From Bacilli bacterium (lineage in GTDB: Bacteria > Bacillota_I > Bacilli_A > RFN20 > CAG-826), in the NCBI GenBank assembly GCA_900767825.1, contig CAAGAN010000033.1, positions 1 to 64,000 on the forward strand: DNA of 64,000 bases, read 5' to 3'. Positions 44,612-54,397 of the stretch are shown here, piece after piece. A program made the position numbers and the translations under genes. Positions within the stretch are counted from its first letter, which is position 1. Every line of letters begins with the position of its first letter. The notes beneath the pieces are model-generated. The model was not told the DNA's origin. It searched no databases and saw only the letters and a program-made list of their open reading frames with translations.

Positions 44612-44639
44612 TATTAACGACTAGAAAGGACTTTTTAGT

Positions 44640-45938
44640 ATGCAAATCAAAGGTGTTAAAGGTACTCATGATTTATATGGGGATGAAAGCTATTGCTATG
44701 ACTATATAGAAAATATCTTTTCCATTGTTGCCGAACTTTATAATTACAAGAAAATCGAGACTCCATGTCTAGAATATACGGAAGTTTTCTCTAGGGGTAC
44801 TGGTACTTCTAGCGACGTTGTCCGTAAGGAAATGTATACTTTCCTCGATAAAGGGGATAGAAGCGTAACCCTCCGTCCTGAAGGGACAGCGGGTGTAATG
44901 AGGTCAATTGTCGAAAATAAGCTATACGCGACTAACGACTTGCCACTTAAAACATATTATGTTGGACCTGTCTTTAGGTATGAAAGGCCTCAACTTGGTA
45001 GATATAGACAATTCTACCAGGCTGGAATTGAAGCAGTCGGAATTGATTCGAGCGAACTAGATGCCGAAGTCGTAGTATTTGCGATGAGAGTACTTGGCAT
45101 GCTTGGATTTAATGGGCTTAAGGTAAAAGTAAATACCTTGGGTGACAAAGAATCTAGATTAGCATACAAAGAAGCCTTGAAAGCCTATTTTGCCCCTAGA
45201 ATCGAGTCTATGTGCGATGACTGCAAGGAAAGACTTAAATTAAATCCTCTTAGAATTCTTGACTGCAAGGTTGCTTCTGACCAAGAAATTGCTAAAGGTG
45301 CCCCAAAGATGAGGGATTATTTATCTAAATCTAGCGAAGAAAGATTCTATCATACATTATCGATATTAAATGAAGTTGGAATCGAATATGAAATCGATGA
45401 TTCTCTTGTAAGAGGCCTAGATTATTATGGAGAGATAGTATTTGAAGTACATATGCTCTCTCCTACAGGCAAAGATTATGGAGCCTTGCTGGGTGGTGGA
45501 CATTATGATGGACTCTTATCTAGCTTTGATGGACCTAGCGATATCGATCACGGGGTTGGGTTTGCCCTTGGGATGGAAAGAATCTATTCCCTTATGAAGG
45601 AATTTGATTTGTTAAAGGATATCAAGCAGGAACTAGATATCTATTTAATGCCACTAGGAGAGAAAGCAATGGAATATTCCTTCTCCTTAGCAGAACAACT
45701 TAGATCACTTGGATATTCTATCGATAGGCCATATAAAATGGCTAAATTAGGATCTTATTTCAAAAAAGCTGAGAGATCTAGAGCAAAACTAGCCTTGATA
45801 TTTGGAGATGAGGAACTAGAAAAAGGAATCATCCAGATAAAAGATTTAGATAAGAAGGAACAAAAAGAAGTTTCCTTGGATAATCTAGATAAGGAACTAG
45901 ACGAATTATTTAACGAAGAAGATCATCATCACGAATAA
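44640..45938 (+). CDS. hisS: Histidyl-tRNA synthetase
   Basis: A class II synthetase charging tRNA-His. The 432-residue protein carries motif 2 (RPEGTAGVMRS; YVGPVFRYERPQLGRYRQFYQ), the histidine-binding signature GLDYYGEIVFE and motif 3 GVGFALGMERIY, followed by the C-terminal anticodon domain. The tail ends in an acidic stretch with three His. AAAGGA lies upstream. aspS starts 8 bases downstream, the classic hisS-aspS pair. Confidence 0.97.
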   Translation: MQIKGVKGTHDLYGDESYCYDYIENIFSIVAELYNYKKIETPCLEYTEVFSRGTGTSSDVVRKEMYTFLDKGDRSVTLRPEGTAGVMRSIVENKLYATNDLPLKTYYVGPVFRYERPQLGRYRQFYQAGIEAVGIDSSELDAEVVVFAMRVLGMLGFNGLKVKVNTLGDKESRLAYKEALKAYFAPRIESMCDDCKERLKLNPLRILDCKVASDQEIAKGAPKMRDYLSKSSEERFYHTLSILNEVGIEYEIDDSLVRGLDYYGEIVFEVHMLSPTGKDYGALLGGGHYDGLLSSFDGPSDIDHGVGFALGMERIYSLMKEFDLLKDIKQELDIYLMPLGEKAMEYSFSLAEQLRSLGYSIDRPYKMAKLGSYFKKAERSRAKLALIFGDEELEKGIIQIKDLDKKEQKEVSLDNLDKELDELFNEEDHHHE

Positions 45939-45946
45939 GGATATTT

Positions 45947-47686
45947 ATGGAAAGAACTGATTTTAACGGAAATCTAAGATTAAAAGACATCGGAAGAAAA
46001 GTTACTCTTCTAGGCTGGGTTGCCTCAAAAAGGAACCTTGGCGGGCTTCTTTTCATTGACTTAAGGGATTCTACTGGAATTGTTGGATGCACTGTACTTA
46101 ACCCAGATTCGGCTCCTGAAATCAAAAATGAATATGTAGTGGAAGTCAAAGGGGAAGTTAAAAAGAAAGATACCCCAAATCCAAAGCTAAAGACTGGGGA
46201 AATAGAGGTAATCGTATCTTCCTTAAAAGTCATCAACAAGGCTGAACTTACCCCATTTATAATCGCAGACAAAACCGATGCTCTAGAAGATACTAGACTT
46301 CAATATAGATATCTGGATTTAAGACGTCCTTGCTTATTAAACAATCTAAAAATAAGAGCAGAAATAGTTAAATGCTTCCATTCTTATTTCGATGAACACG
46401 GGTTTTTAGAAGTAGAGACCCCAATTTTGAATTTATCTTCTCCAGAAGGGGCTAGGGATTATCTAGTTCCATCAAGGACGAGAAAAGGGAATTTCTATGC
46501 ACTCCCTCAATCCCCTCAATTATGGAAGCAACTCCTTATGGTTGGGGGAATTGAAAGATATTATCAAGTTGCTAAATGCTTTAGGGATGAGGATTTACGT
46601 GCCGATAGACAACCTGAATTCACCCAGCTTGACCTAGAAACTTCTTTCCTTGATATGGATCAACTACTTTCCTTGATGGAAGGCTTCCTAAAGAAGATGT
46701 TCAAAGATGTTGTTAATTTTGACTTGCCTTTGCCTTTAAGAAGGATGAAATATTGGGATGCCATGGATAATTATGGCTCTGATAAGCCTGATACAAGGTA
46801 TGGATTATTGCTTAAAGACATAAAAGGAATAATGAGCAAGACTAGCTTCCCTGGATTTGAAAACAAGGAATTTATCAAATGCTTAGTAATTCCTAACCAA
46901 GCAAAAGTTACTTCCAGAAAAGTATTAGATGAGCTAAATATGGAGGCAAAGAAATTCAATTTGCCTTCCTTAATTGCTTTAAAATACGAGAATAACGCCT
47001 TAATTGGCTCATTTGCTGATAAATTCATGGATGAAGAAACTAAATCTCAATTAGTTTCATTCCTAGAATTAAAGGAAGATGATTTGGTATTAGTTTCTTC
47101 TAGTGCCTATAGAAGGGATATAGATTTCGGACTAGGCGCCTTAAGGACTTTATATGGAAAGAAACTAAATCTCATCGATCCAAATTCATATGATGTATTG
47201 TGGGTTGTTGACTTCCCAATGTTTGATCCAATTGAAGGAGAGGAAGGCAAATATACTGCCGAACACCATCCATTCACTAGACCTAGGGATGAAGACTTGC
47301 CTTTATTAGATAGCAAGCCAGAAGAAGTCTTGGCCTATGCCTATGATATTATTATCAATGGATATGAAGCCGGTGGAGGAACTTTAAGAATCTATGACCA
47401 TGATATCCAATGGAAGATATTCAAGCTATTAGGTCTTTCTGATGAAGATGTCGCCGCCAAATTCGGCTGGTTCATCGATGCCTTCAAGTATGGGGCTCCG
47501 CCACATGGTGGATTGGCCTTTGGACTTGATAGGCTTACCATGATCTTAGCCCATACCGATAACATTAGGGATGTCGAGGCTTTCCCAAAGAACCTCTCGG
47601 CCATTGACCCAATGTCACATGCCCCATCTAAAGTTGATGAAGACCAATTAAAAGCAGTTGGAATCAAAGTCGATTTAGAAAAGTAA
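45947..47686 (+). CDS. aspS: Aspartyl-tRNA synthetase (bacterial type)
   Basis: A class IIb synthetase of 579 residues. The N-terminal OB anticodon domain (LGWVASKRNLGGLLFIDLRDSTG) precedes motif 1/2 (FLEVETPILNLSSPEGARDY; ECFRDED equivalent KCFRDEDLRADRQPEFTQ). A GAD insertion domain (KPDTRYG, then a helix-rich block) and motif 3 GLAFGLDRL follow. The GAD domain places it with the bacterial form. AAGGA precedes the ATG. Confidence 0.97.
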   Translation: MERTDFNGNLRLKDIGRKVTLLGWVASKRNLGGLLFIDLRDSTGIVGCTVLNPDSAPEIKNEYVVEVKGEVKKKDTPNPKLKTGEIEVIVSSLKVINKAELTPFIIADKTDALEDTRLQYRYLDLRRPCLLNNLKIRAEIVKCFHSYFDEHGFLEVETPILNLSSPEGARDYLVPSRTRKGNFYALPQSPQLWKQLLMVGGIERYYQVAKCFRDEDLRADRQPEFTQLDLETSFLDMDQLLSLMEGFLKKMFKDVVNFDLPLPLRRMKYWDAMDNYGSDKPDTRYGLLLKDIKGIMSKTSFPGFENKEFIKCLVIPNQAKVTSRKVLDELNMEAKKFNLPSLIALKYENNALIGSFADKFMDEETKSQLVSFLELKEDDLVLVSSSAYRRDIDFGLGALRTLYGKKLNLIDPNSYDVLWVVDFPMFDPIEGEEGKYTAEHHPFTRPRDEDLPLLDSKPEEVLAYAYDIIINGYEAGGGTLRIYDHDIQWKIFKLLGLSDEDVAAKFGWFIDAFKYGAPPHGGLAFGLDRLTMILAHTDNIRDVEAFPKNLSAIDPMSHAPSKVDEDQLKAVGIKVDLEK

Positions 47687-47703
47687 TATATAATTATATA
47701 TTA
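47684..47703 (+). repeat. 20-bp perfect AT palindrome after aspS
   Basis: TAATATATAATTATATATTA is self-complementary over 20 bases and overlaps the aspS stop codon. No T-run follows, and such AT-only palindromes can arise by chance in this composition. It may be a weak transcript end structure. Confidence 0.35.
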
Positions 47704-47744
47704 ATATTACTAAATAAATACTATATGTCTACTTGGAGGAAATT

Positions 47745-49733
47745 ATGGAATCAGTCAGAACAATGAAAGAAAGATCTAACCTATCCGTTGCTGCGCTTCG
47801 CGCCTTGGTCATCGATGAGACCAACAAAGCCAAAAGCGGACACCCTGGAATGGCGTTAGATATTGCTCCTGCAATGTATGCCTTGTTTAGGGACCACCTA
47901 GTTGCGACCCCGAACCATCCTGACTGGGTCAATAGAGATAGGTTCGTCCTCTCTAGTGGACACGTTTCCTCTTTGTATTATGCAATGCTTCATATTGCTG
48001 GATATGATGTCTCCATGGATGACTTAAAATCATTCAGGCAACTTCATTCCCGCACCCCAGGACACCCTGAAGTTGGTGCCACTAGTGGAGTCGATGCATC
48101 TAGCGGCCCTCTTGGACAAGGAATTGGACAAGCCGTTGGTATGGCAATAGCAGAAAAAACCATCTCTGCTAGCTATAAAGAAGGCAGCCGCATCATGAAT
48201 CATTATACTTATTGCATTTGTGGCGATGGGTGCCTAGAAGAGGGGATATCTCAAGAAGCAATCTCAATCGCAGGCCATAATAGGCTCAATAAATTGATTC
48301 TTATCTATGACGAAAATGGTTCTACTCTAGATGGTCCAACTTCGGATTCCCTTTCCGAAAACGTTAAATTGCGTTTCCTTTCAAGCGAATGGAATGTCCT
48401 TGAGGTAAATGATGGCAATTCCATCCAATCAATCTCACAAGCCATTAGCAAGGCTAAAAGGAGCAAATGCTTCCCAACCTTAATAATTGTCCATACCAAG
48501 ATTGGATATGGCTCCAAAAACGAAGGAAGCCATGTGACTCATGGCGAGCCTTTGGGTGTTGAAGATGGAAACAGTGCCAAAAAGAAATTTGGCTATGACT
48601 ATCCTGAATTTAGCGTTCCTAACGAAGTTTATGAAGATTTAAAATCTACATTCGTTGCTAGAGGCGAAGTTGCTTATAAAGCTTATGCCGAGGAATTTGC
48701 TTCCTATAAGAAATTCCATGAAGAAGATGCAAAGATGTTTTTGACTTCGTTTGGAAATAAGTTTGCTTCTTTGGCAAATAATATCGAGCCTATTGAATAT
48801 AAAGAAGCTGAAGCAAGTAGGGCTACTTCTGGAAGATGCCTAACCTCTTTCTATAAGAGCGTCCCATTCCTATTTGGTGGTTCAGCCGACGTAGCTGGAT
48901 CTACTAAAACCAATATCAAGGGAGTGGAGATGTTTACAAATGCCAATCCTGATGGACATGATATGCATTGGGGCATTCGTGAATTTGGCATGGCAAGTTG
49001 CTGCAATGGCATTGCCTTGCATGGTGGACTTAAGCCATATTGTGCCTGCTTCATGGTATTTGCTGACTATCTAAAGCCTGCGATTAGGATGGCGGCTTTG
49101 CAACATCTAAATGTTGTCTATATCTTTACTCACGATTCGATTGCAGTTGGAGAAGATGGCCCGACCCATCAACCAATTGAGCAACTAGCAATGCTAAGAA
49201 GCATTCCGAATATCAAAGTAATTAGACCAGCTGACCAAAAAGAAGTCATGGGAGCCTATAAAGAAGCCTTCCTTTCTGATTTTGATGGGCCAGTATGCTT
49301 GATTTTATCTAGACAAAACCTCCCATTGTTAGCCTCTAGTGATGAAAATAAAGTCAAAGAAGGCGGATATTTCATTTCTAAAAACAAAAATAGCGATTGC
49401 CTATTAATTGCAACAGGAAGCGAAGTCAGCCTTGCTATTGACGCTGCCTCAATCCTAAAAGAAAGAGGAATAATTGCTGATATTATTAGCGCACCATGTT
49501 TAGAAGCCTTATATAAAAACAAGGAAATGATGGATAAAATCGAAGCTTATCCATATGAAAAGCGTATTTCTGTCGAAATGCTTTCTACTTTTGGCTGGGG
49601 CAAATTAGCTAAGCACAACATCGGTATCGATAATTTCGGTGCTTCTGGTAAGCCTGCTGATGTCTTATCTAATTTTGGCTTTACCAAAGAAGCAATCGCA
49701 GAGAAAGTTGCTCTTCTATTATTAAAAAAGTAA
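47745..49733 (+). CDS. tkt: Transketolase
   Basis: Transketolase moves two-carbon units between sugar phosphates in the pentose phosphate pathway with thiamine diphosphate. GGAGG at 47735-47739 selects the ATG at 47745 (662 residues). The TPP motif GDGCLEEGISQEA, the N-terminal GHPGMALDIAPAMYAL, the pyrimidine domain REFGMASCCNGIALHGG and VGEDGPTHQPIEQLA are all present. Full length for the family. It may feed precursors to dxs, which also lies nearby. Confidence 0.97.
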   Translation: MESVRTMKERSNLSVAALRALVIDETNKAKSGHPGMALDIAPAMYALFRDHLVATPNHPDWVNRDRFVLSSGHVSSLYYAMLHIAGYDVSMDDLKSFRQLHSRTPGHPEVGATSGVDASSGPLGQGIGQAVGMAIAEKTISASYKEGSRIMNHYTYCICGDGCLEEGISQEAISIAGHNRLNKLILIYDENGSTLDGPTSDSLSENVKLRFLSSEWNVLEVNDGNSIQSISQAISKAKRSKCFPTLIIVHTKIGYGSKNEGSHVTHGEPLGVEDGNSAKKKFGYDYPEFSVPNEVYEDLKSTFVARGEVAYKAYAEEFASYKKFHEEDAKMFLTSFGNKFASLANNIEPIEYKEAEASRATSGRCLTSFYKSVPFLFGGSADVAGSTKTNIKGVEMFTNANPDGHDMHWGIREFGMASCCNGIALHGGLKPYCACFMVFADYLKPAIRMAALQHLNVVYIFTHDSIAVGEDGPTHQPIEQLAMLRSIPNIKVIRPADQKEVMGAYKEAFLSDFDGPVCLILSRQNLPLLASSDENKVKEGGYFISKNKNSDCLLIATGSEVSLAIDAASILKERGIIADIISAPCLEALYKNKEMMDKIEAYPYEKRISVEMLSTFGWGKLAKHNIGIDNFGASGKPADVLSNFGFTKEAIAEKVALLLLKK

Positions 49734-49736
49734 AAT
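49708..49736 (+). promoter_or_regulatory. Promoter inside the end of tkt, leaderless-type
   Basis: TTGCTC (49708-49713), exactly 17 bases, TAAAAT (49731-49736), then six bases to the ATG at 49743. No Shine-Dalgarno fits, so transcription should begin at the start codon. Confidence 0.55.
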
Positions 49737-49742
49737 CTAATT

Positions 49743-50075
49743 ATGAAAAACTATGTAATGATAAATAATTATGGAAGGTTAGGGACGATGGGCATTTCTA
49801 CAAATGCCATTGCTTCCATTGCCACCAAAGCGGTAAATTCCTTTAGGGGAGTATCCATTAAAAGCAAGAAAGCCTTATTTTCCGTCGATAAAGGGGTTAA
49901 GGTTACTTTAGGTAAAGATGGCAGGGCCATCGTCAGTATTGATGTTATCCTTCCTTCTGATTCTCCAGTCAAGACTACTTGTCTAAATATCCAAAAGGAA
50001 GTAGCCTCTGCCATATCTTTGATGTGTGATACCGTCCCATATGATGTAAAAATTAAAGTTGTGAAGGTCGCATGA
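49743..50075 (+). CDS. Asp23/Gls24 family protein (YqhY-like)
   Basis: A 110-residue cytosolic protein of the alkaline shock protein family: GISTNAIASIATKAVNSFRGV, then KDGRAIVSIDVILPSDSPV and IQKEVASAISLMCDTVP. The position two genes before nusB matches Bacillus yqhY, which is linked to acetyl-CoA carboxylase control; no acc genes lie here. It overlaps the following membrane protein by 4 bases. Confidence 0.88.
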   Translation: MKNYVMINNYGRLGTMGISTNAIASIATKAVNSFRGVSIKSKKALFSVDKGVKVTLGKDGRAIVSIDVILPSDSPVKTTCLNIQKEVASAISLMCDTVPYDVKIKVVKVA

Positions 50076-50515
50076 GTCAAAATAGATTTGATAAAGCTCT
50101 TATCCGATATCAAAAATTCTCTTTGCTGCCCTTAATAATCACTTTAGCATCGTTTTTTGCTAGCCTAGTCTATCATTTAGCCTCTAAACAAGGGGCTTTT
50201 TTGATGTTTTATTTCTTGAGCTACTGCTATTTTGATGTAGCAATATTCTTTGTATTGTCTGCCTTATTAATTTTAGTTGGGGTAATAGCAACATTATTCG
50301 CTGCAAAAGGAAGAGTCATCTACTTAATAATTTTTACTTCTTTCTATTCTCTGGACTTCATTTCTATTTTCTTCTCTTCTTTTGCCGGAAATGAATCTAA
50401 TTATGTAGCATCGATTTTGATCCATATCGTTGTTTTGATTCTGCTTGGATTAGGTATTTTCTTCTATCATTTGGCTAAAAAAGAGTTAATCGAAGAAAAA
50501 AAGAAGTTAAAATAA
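50072..50515 (+). CDS. Four-helix membrane protein of unknown function
   Basis: A 147-residue protein with four predicted membrane helices (about residues 17-37, 43-75, 80-102 and 112-134) and a Lys-rich cytosolic C-terminal tail (KKELIEEKKKLK). It overlaps the Asp23-family gene in ATGA. Asp23 in Staphylococcus needs a membrane anchor partner (AmaP), and this gene could play that role, but I see no sequence link to AmaP; this is inference from adjacency. Confidence 0.72.
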   Translation: MSQNRFDKALIRYQKFSLLPLIITLASFFASLVYHLASKQGAFLMFYFLSYCYFDVAIFFVLSALLILVGVIATLFAAKGRVIYLIIFTSFYSLDFISIFFSSFAGNESNYVASILIHIVVLILLGLGIFFYHLAKKELIEEKKKLK

Positions 50516-50578
50516 GAAGTTGATAATGAATTGAGGAAGCATAAATGGTAGAATTCCACCTTGTAAAAGGAAGTAATT

Positions 50579-51058
50579 ATGGACGAAGAACTTGATCTAA
50601 CTGAACCTAGCAGCGAATTAGGAAGAAATAAACTCCAAAAAGTAACAATGGAAGTGCTTTATGCCGTCTTGACCTATATTGATATGGGTGAACCGGTGAA
50701 CGTTGAGAATATTATCTCTTCATTATTTGAAGAAGATTACGAAGATTGCCCATTTTTTACTAAAGCCGTCACGATTATGGCCATCAAGAAATATGATGAA
50801 ATAATCAAGACTTTCAATGCGAATATGCGTAAATGGACATTTGATAGACTTAATAGAGTCGAACAAGCCATATTGATGCTTGCTTATGTTCATTTCTATT
50901 ATGTCGAACCAGATGTTGACAAAAGTGTTGTCATCGATGTTGCCATCAAATTAGCCAAATCATATTTAGACATGGGATTTGACAAGGTCAAAAACAAGGA
51001 AAAAGGCGATTACCAGTTCGTAAATGCCATCCTTGATAAGACTTTGGTTAGGAAATAA
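50579..51058 (+). CDS. nusB: Transcription antitermination factor NusB
   Basis: NusB with S10 binds boxA RNA and supports rRNA antitermination. The 159-residue helical protein has the characteristic FNANMRKWTFDRLNRVEQAILMLA region and the C-terminal DVAIKLAKSY, then KGDYQFVNAILDK. AAGGAAG lies before the ATG, and an extended TGGTAGAAT (50546-50554) upstream could be its -10 box. xseA starts one base after its stop, giving the conserved nusB-xseA-xseB order. Confidence 0.94.
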   Translation: MDEELDLTEPSSELGRNKLQKVTMEVLYAVLTYIDMGEPVNVENIISSLFEEDYEDCPFFTKAVTIMAIKKYDEIIKTFNANMRKWTFDRLNRVEQAILMLAYVHFYYVEPDVDKSVVIDVAIKLAKSYLDMGFDKVKNKEKGDYQFVNAILDKTLVRK

Positions 51059-51059
51059 C

Positions 51060-52271
51060 ATGGAGAGTAAGGAACTCCTCTCTATTACTGAATTCAATTC
51101 TAGAATCAAGGACTACCTTGAGTCGAACTCATTATTTAAATTCGTCTACCTACGTGGAGAAATATCAAATTACAAGGTATATCCGTCTGGACATGCCTAT
51201 TTTTCTTTAAAAGACGATAAATCTCTTCTATCGGCGATGATGTGGTCAAATAGAAGGATGGGACTTGCTTTTGAACCAAAAACTGGTGATGAAGTAATCG
51301 TATGTGGTTCGATAAATGTCTATCCTCCAAGGGGCTCATATTCATTTATAGTCGATAAAATGGAACTTTATGGGCAAGGAAACGAAGCCTTAAAGTTAAA
51401 GTTATTATATGAAAAGCTAGCCAAGGAAGGGCTTTTTGATCCTTCTAAAAAGAAGTGTATCCCCCTCTTCCCAAATAGGATTGGAGTCATTGCGGGGGCA
51501 AATTCGGCCGGCTTAAAAGATATAGTCCATAATATTTGCCTTAGATATCCTTTGGTCCAAATATATGTTTTCCCTTCATTAGTCCAAGGAAAAGAGGCTC
51601 CTAAAGACTTACTTAGGGCATTAGAATTAGCATCTAAGGCGAATCTAGATACTCTTATCATAGGTAGAGGTGGAGGCTCTAGCGAGGATTTAAGCGCGTT
51701 TAACGATGAAAGCCTTATAAGAGCCCTTTATAAGTGTGAAATCCCTATAATTTCGGCCGTTGGGCATGAAATAGATACAACTCTTACTGATTTAGTCGCA
51801 GATAAAAGAGTTTCTACCCCAACAGGAGCCGCAGTTGCATCTACCCCAAATAAAGATGATTTGTTTATTAGATTAGACCAATACCTAGAATCTATGACCA
51901 AAATAGTCTCTAATAAGATTGATTTGTATTCATCTAAGCTTGCTGGGTTGTCATCTAGGCCATATTTCAAGGATCCTTCTGCTTTGTATTCGCAGAAACT
52001 AGATTCCCTTTCTAAACTAGGACATAGGCTTGATTTAGCCTATAAAAATAGAGTGGAAAAGGCGACTTCCAGGCTACGCGAACTTCAAAATAGACTTAAT
52101 TCACTTAACCCGGAAAACGTGATAAATAGGGGATATTCGTTAACTTTGAATAAAAATAATAAACCTATTCAGTCGATTGAAGACGTGCAGATAGGGGAAG
52201 AATTAATAACTAAGGTAAAAGGTGGTATAATCATCAATATAGTTAAAGACAAAAAGAAGGAGCAACAGTAA
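51060..52271 (+). CDS. xseA: Exodeoxyribonuclease VII large subunit
   Basis: Subunit of exonuclease VII, which degrades single-stranded DNA from both ends. The ATG at 51060 gives 403 residues; an in-frame start at 51024 would overlap nusB. The OB-fold N-domain (YLRGEISNYKVYPSGHAYFS) is followed by the catalytic core with FPNRIGVIAGANSAGLKDI, GRGGGSSEDLSAFND and SAVGHEIDTTLTDLVAD. A long coiled coil and an ending domain (NVINRGYSLTLN) complete it. xseB starts at its last stop base. Confidence 0.97.
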   Translation: MESKELLSITEFNSRIKDYLESNSLFKFVYLRGEISNYKVYPSGHAYFSLKDDKSLLSAMMWSNRRMGLAFEPKTGDEVIVCGSINVYPPRGSYSFIVDKMELYGQGNEALKLKLLYEKLAKEGLFDPSKKKCIPLFPNRIGVIAGANSAGLKDIVHNICLRYPLVQIYVFPSLVQGKEAPKDLLRALELASKANLDTLIIGRGGGSSEDLSAFNDESLIRALYKCEIPIISAVGHEIDTTLTDLVADKRVSTPTGAAVASTPNKDDLFIRLDQYLESMTKIVSNKIDLYSSKLAGLSSRPYFKDPSALYSQKLDSLSKLGHRLDLAYKNRVEKATSRLRELQNRLNSLNPENVINRGYSLTLNKNNKPIQSIEDVQIGEELITKVKGGIIINIVKDKKKEQQ

Positions 52272-52456
52272 TGGAAAAGTTTGAGACTAGACTAGCTAAG
52301 CTAGAGGAAATCGTTAATAAACTTGAGACAACTACCTTGCCTCTAGACGAGACTTTATCTCTTTTCAAGCAAGGAAAAGAATTAATAAAGACCTTGGAAA
52401 ATGATTTGCAAACGGCAAAGAATGAAATCGTAACTGTTACAGAAGAAAGTAAATAA
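52271..52456 (+). CDS. xseB: Exodeoxyribonuclease VII small subunit
   Basis: A 61-residue helical protein with the XseB pattern FETRLAKLEEIVNKLET, LPLDETLSLFKQGKEL. Several copies bind the XseA coiled coil. It overlaps xseA by one base. Length is normal. Confidence 0.96.
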   Translation: MEKFETRLAKLEEIVNKLETTTLPLDETLSLFKQGKELIKTLENDLQTAKNEIVTVTEESK

Positions 52457-52485
52457 CCGATAGTTAATTAGTAGTTTTCTAGTAT

Positions 52486-54357
52486 ATGAAAAAGTCCGAT
52501 AAAAACGACATAATCAGCATAAAAACGTTAAAAGGGGAAGAAGAACTAAAATCATTGAATTATAAGCAAGTTGATTCGCTTTGTTCTTCTATTAGGGACG
52601 AAATAATTGATGCTTGTTCAAAATATGGAGGCCATCTCTCTAGCAATCTTGGAATTGTCGAGACTACAGTTGCCTTACATAGGGTTTTTTCATTCCCAAA
52701 AGATAAATTGATATTCGATGTCGGGCATCAATGCTATACGCATAAACTTTTATCTGGTAGAAGTCTAGAAAACCTAAATATGCCTGGCTTTTCTAGCGGT
52801 TTCCAAAAAATTAATGAATCTCCTTTTGATCCATATGAAGCAGGCCATTCATCTACTTCGATATCTGCTGCTGAAGGTTTTGCCATTGCTAGGGATTATA
52901 AAAAAGAAAAGTATGAGATTGTCGCATTAATCGGGGATGGTTCTATTGTTAATGGCCTTTCTTTTGAAGGATTAAACGATTTAACTGCGAGGGGACATAA
53001 AGTAATAATCATATTAAATGATAACGATATGGCTATTTCTCAGCCTGCCGGCTCGGTTTCTAAGCTTTTTAGGAGAGTTTCTTCTGGCAAAGCCTATAAT
53101 TCGCTTAAGGCTAAATATCGTAGATTCCTTTGCTCAACTAGGGCTGGTCAAAGATTATATAATTTCTCGACTTCAATAAAAAACTCGATAAAAAGGGCGC
53201 TTGTTCCTATTACTTTGTTTGATAATCTTGGCTATACATATATTGGACCAATAAACGGACATGATGTTAAAGCTATCGAAAAAGGATTAAAAAGAGCGTT
53301 AGTATGCACTAAATCAGTTATAGTCCACGTCCGTACAATCAAAGGCAAAGGTTATAAATTTGCCGAAAATGATAAGAGCGGGTATTGGCACGGGGTTACT
53401 CCTTTTGATATTGAGACTGGAAGGCCAAAAAACACTCATCCTGACCTTATTTCTTTCTCTCATTACTTTGCCGATTTGACTGATGAAATAATGAATGAAG
53501 ATGAAAATACTTTCCTTATAGTTCCCGCAACTTTAAAAGGATCGGGACTAGAAAAGCCATTTGCCCATTATAAGGATAGATGTCTAGATGTAGGCATTGC
53601 TGAAGAACATGCCTTAACTTTGGCAGGAAGTCTTTCCTTAAATGGATTCCATCCAATAATAACGATATATTCGACATTTTTACAAAGAGCATACGATGAA
53701 CTTAGTCATGACTGCGCTAGGATGAATCTAGATATGACTATACTAATTGACCGTGCTGGACTAGTAGGCAAAAACGGGGATACCCATCAAGGTTTATATG
53801 ATGAATCCTACCTTTCTTCGATTCCAAATGTCATTTTAACTCAACCTTCAACGAAGCAAATTGCCAAAGCTTTATATAAGGCTTCGTTAGAAAAACACGG
53901 GGTATTTTGCATTAGATACCCTCGTGAATTCGTATCTATTAACGAAGAAAGCGATATTGAGTTACCTTTATTTAGCTTTCAAGTACTAAAAGAATCCAAA
54001 TCAAAAAATATGGTAATTGGAGTCGGCGGAAAAGGAAGGGAATTACTTTCCTTAATCGAAAAAGATAAGATAGATACGAACTTTATTGACCCAATATACC
54101 TAAATCCTATCTCAAAAGAACTGATAAAAGAACTATTAAAGCAAGATAAAATATTGGTTTTTGATCCTTATGGAACTGATAATGGTTTTGTTGCTAATCT
54201 AGCTTTAGCCTTATTGAAAGAAAACTATAAGGGGCAATTCAAGGTAAAATCCGTTCCTAACCAATTCGTTAATTCAGATTCTTACGAGAACCAATTGTCT
54301 AGATTCTCCCTTTTGCCAAGGCAAGTCGAAGAATATTTGTTAAAGGAATTTAAATAG
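52486..54357 (+). CDS. dxs: 1-deoxy-D-xylulose-5-phosphate synthase
   Basis: The first enzyme of the methylerythritol phosphate (non-mevalonate) isoprenoid pathway: pyruvate plus glyceraldehyde 3-phosphate gives DXP, with thiamine diphosphate. The 623-residue protein has GHLSSNLGIVE, FDVGHQCYTHKLL, the TPP motif GDGSIVNGLSFEGLN with NDNDMAISQ, and DRAGLVGKNGDTHQGLYDE. Gene order xseB-dxs matches other Firmicutes. No Shine-Dalgarno is visible. Confidence 0.97.
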   Translation: MKKSDKNDIISIKTLKGEEELKSLNYKQVDSLCSSIRDEIIDACSKYGGHLSSNLGIVETTVALHRVFSFPKDKLIFDVGHQCYTHKLLSGRSLENLNMPGFSSGFQKINESPFDPYEAGHSSTSISAAEGFAIARDYKKEKYEIVALIGDGSIVNGLSFEGLNDLTARGHKVIIILNDNDMAISQPAGSVSKLFRRVSSGKAYNSLKAKYRRFLCSTRAGQRLYNFSTSIKNSIKRALVPITLFDNLGYTYIGPINGHDVKAIEKGLKRALVCTKSVIVHVRTIKGKGYKFAENDKSGYWHGVTPFDIETGRPKNTHPDLISFSHYFADLTDEIMNEDENTFLIVPATLKGSGLEKPFAHYKDRCLDVGIAEEHALTLAGSLSLNGFHPIITIYSTFLQRAYDELSHDCARMNLDMTILIDRAGLVGKNGDTHQGLYDESYLSSIPNVILTQPSTKQIAKALYKASLEKHGVFCIRYPREFVSINEESDIELPLFSFQVLKESKSKNMVIGVGGKGRELLSLIEKDKIDTNFIDPIYLNPISKELIKELLKQDKILVFDPYGTDNGFVANLALALLKENYKGQFKVKSVPNQFVNSDSYENQLSRFSLLPRQVEEYLLKEFK

Positions 54358-54362
54358 TCTAC

Positions 54363-54391
54363 TTAACATAATCTATATTTATTCTTAAAAT
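54363..54391 (+). promoter_or_regulatory. Promoter of dinB, leaderless-type
   Basis: TTAACA (54363-54368), exactly 17 bases, TAAAAT (54386-54391), then six bases to the ATG at 54398. The spacing is the same as at 49743 and 36167. No LexA box (SOS operator) was found around it. Confidence 0.6.
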
Positions 54392-54397
54392 ATAGAT

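Noticed and set aside
45910..45938. His-rich end of HisRS looked like an engineered tag
   Set aside because: Only three His in an acidic tail and in natural operon context; no vector sequence around it.
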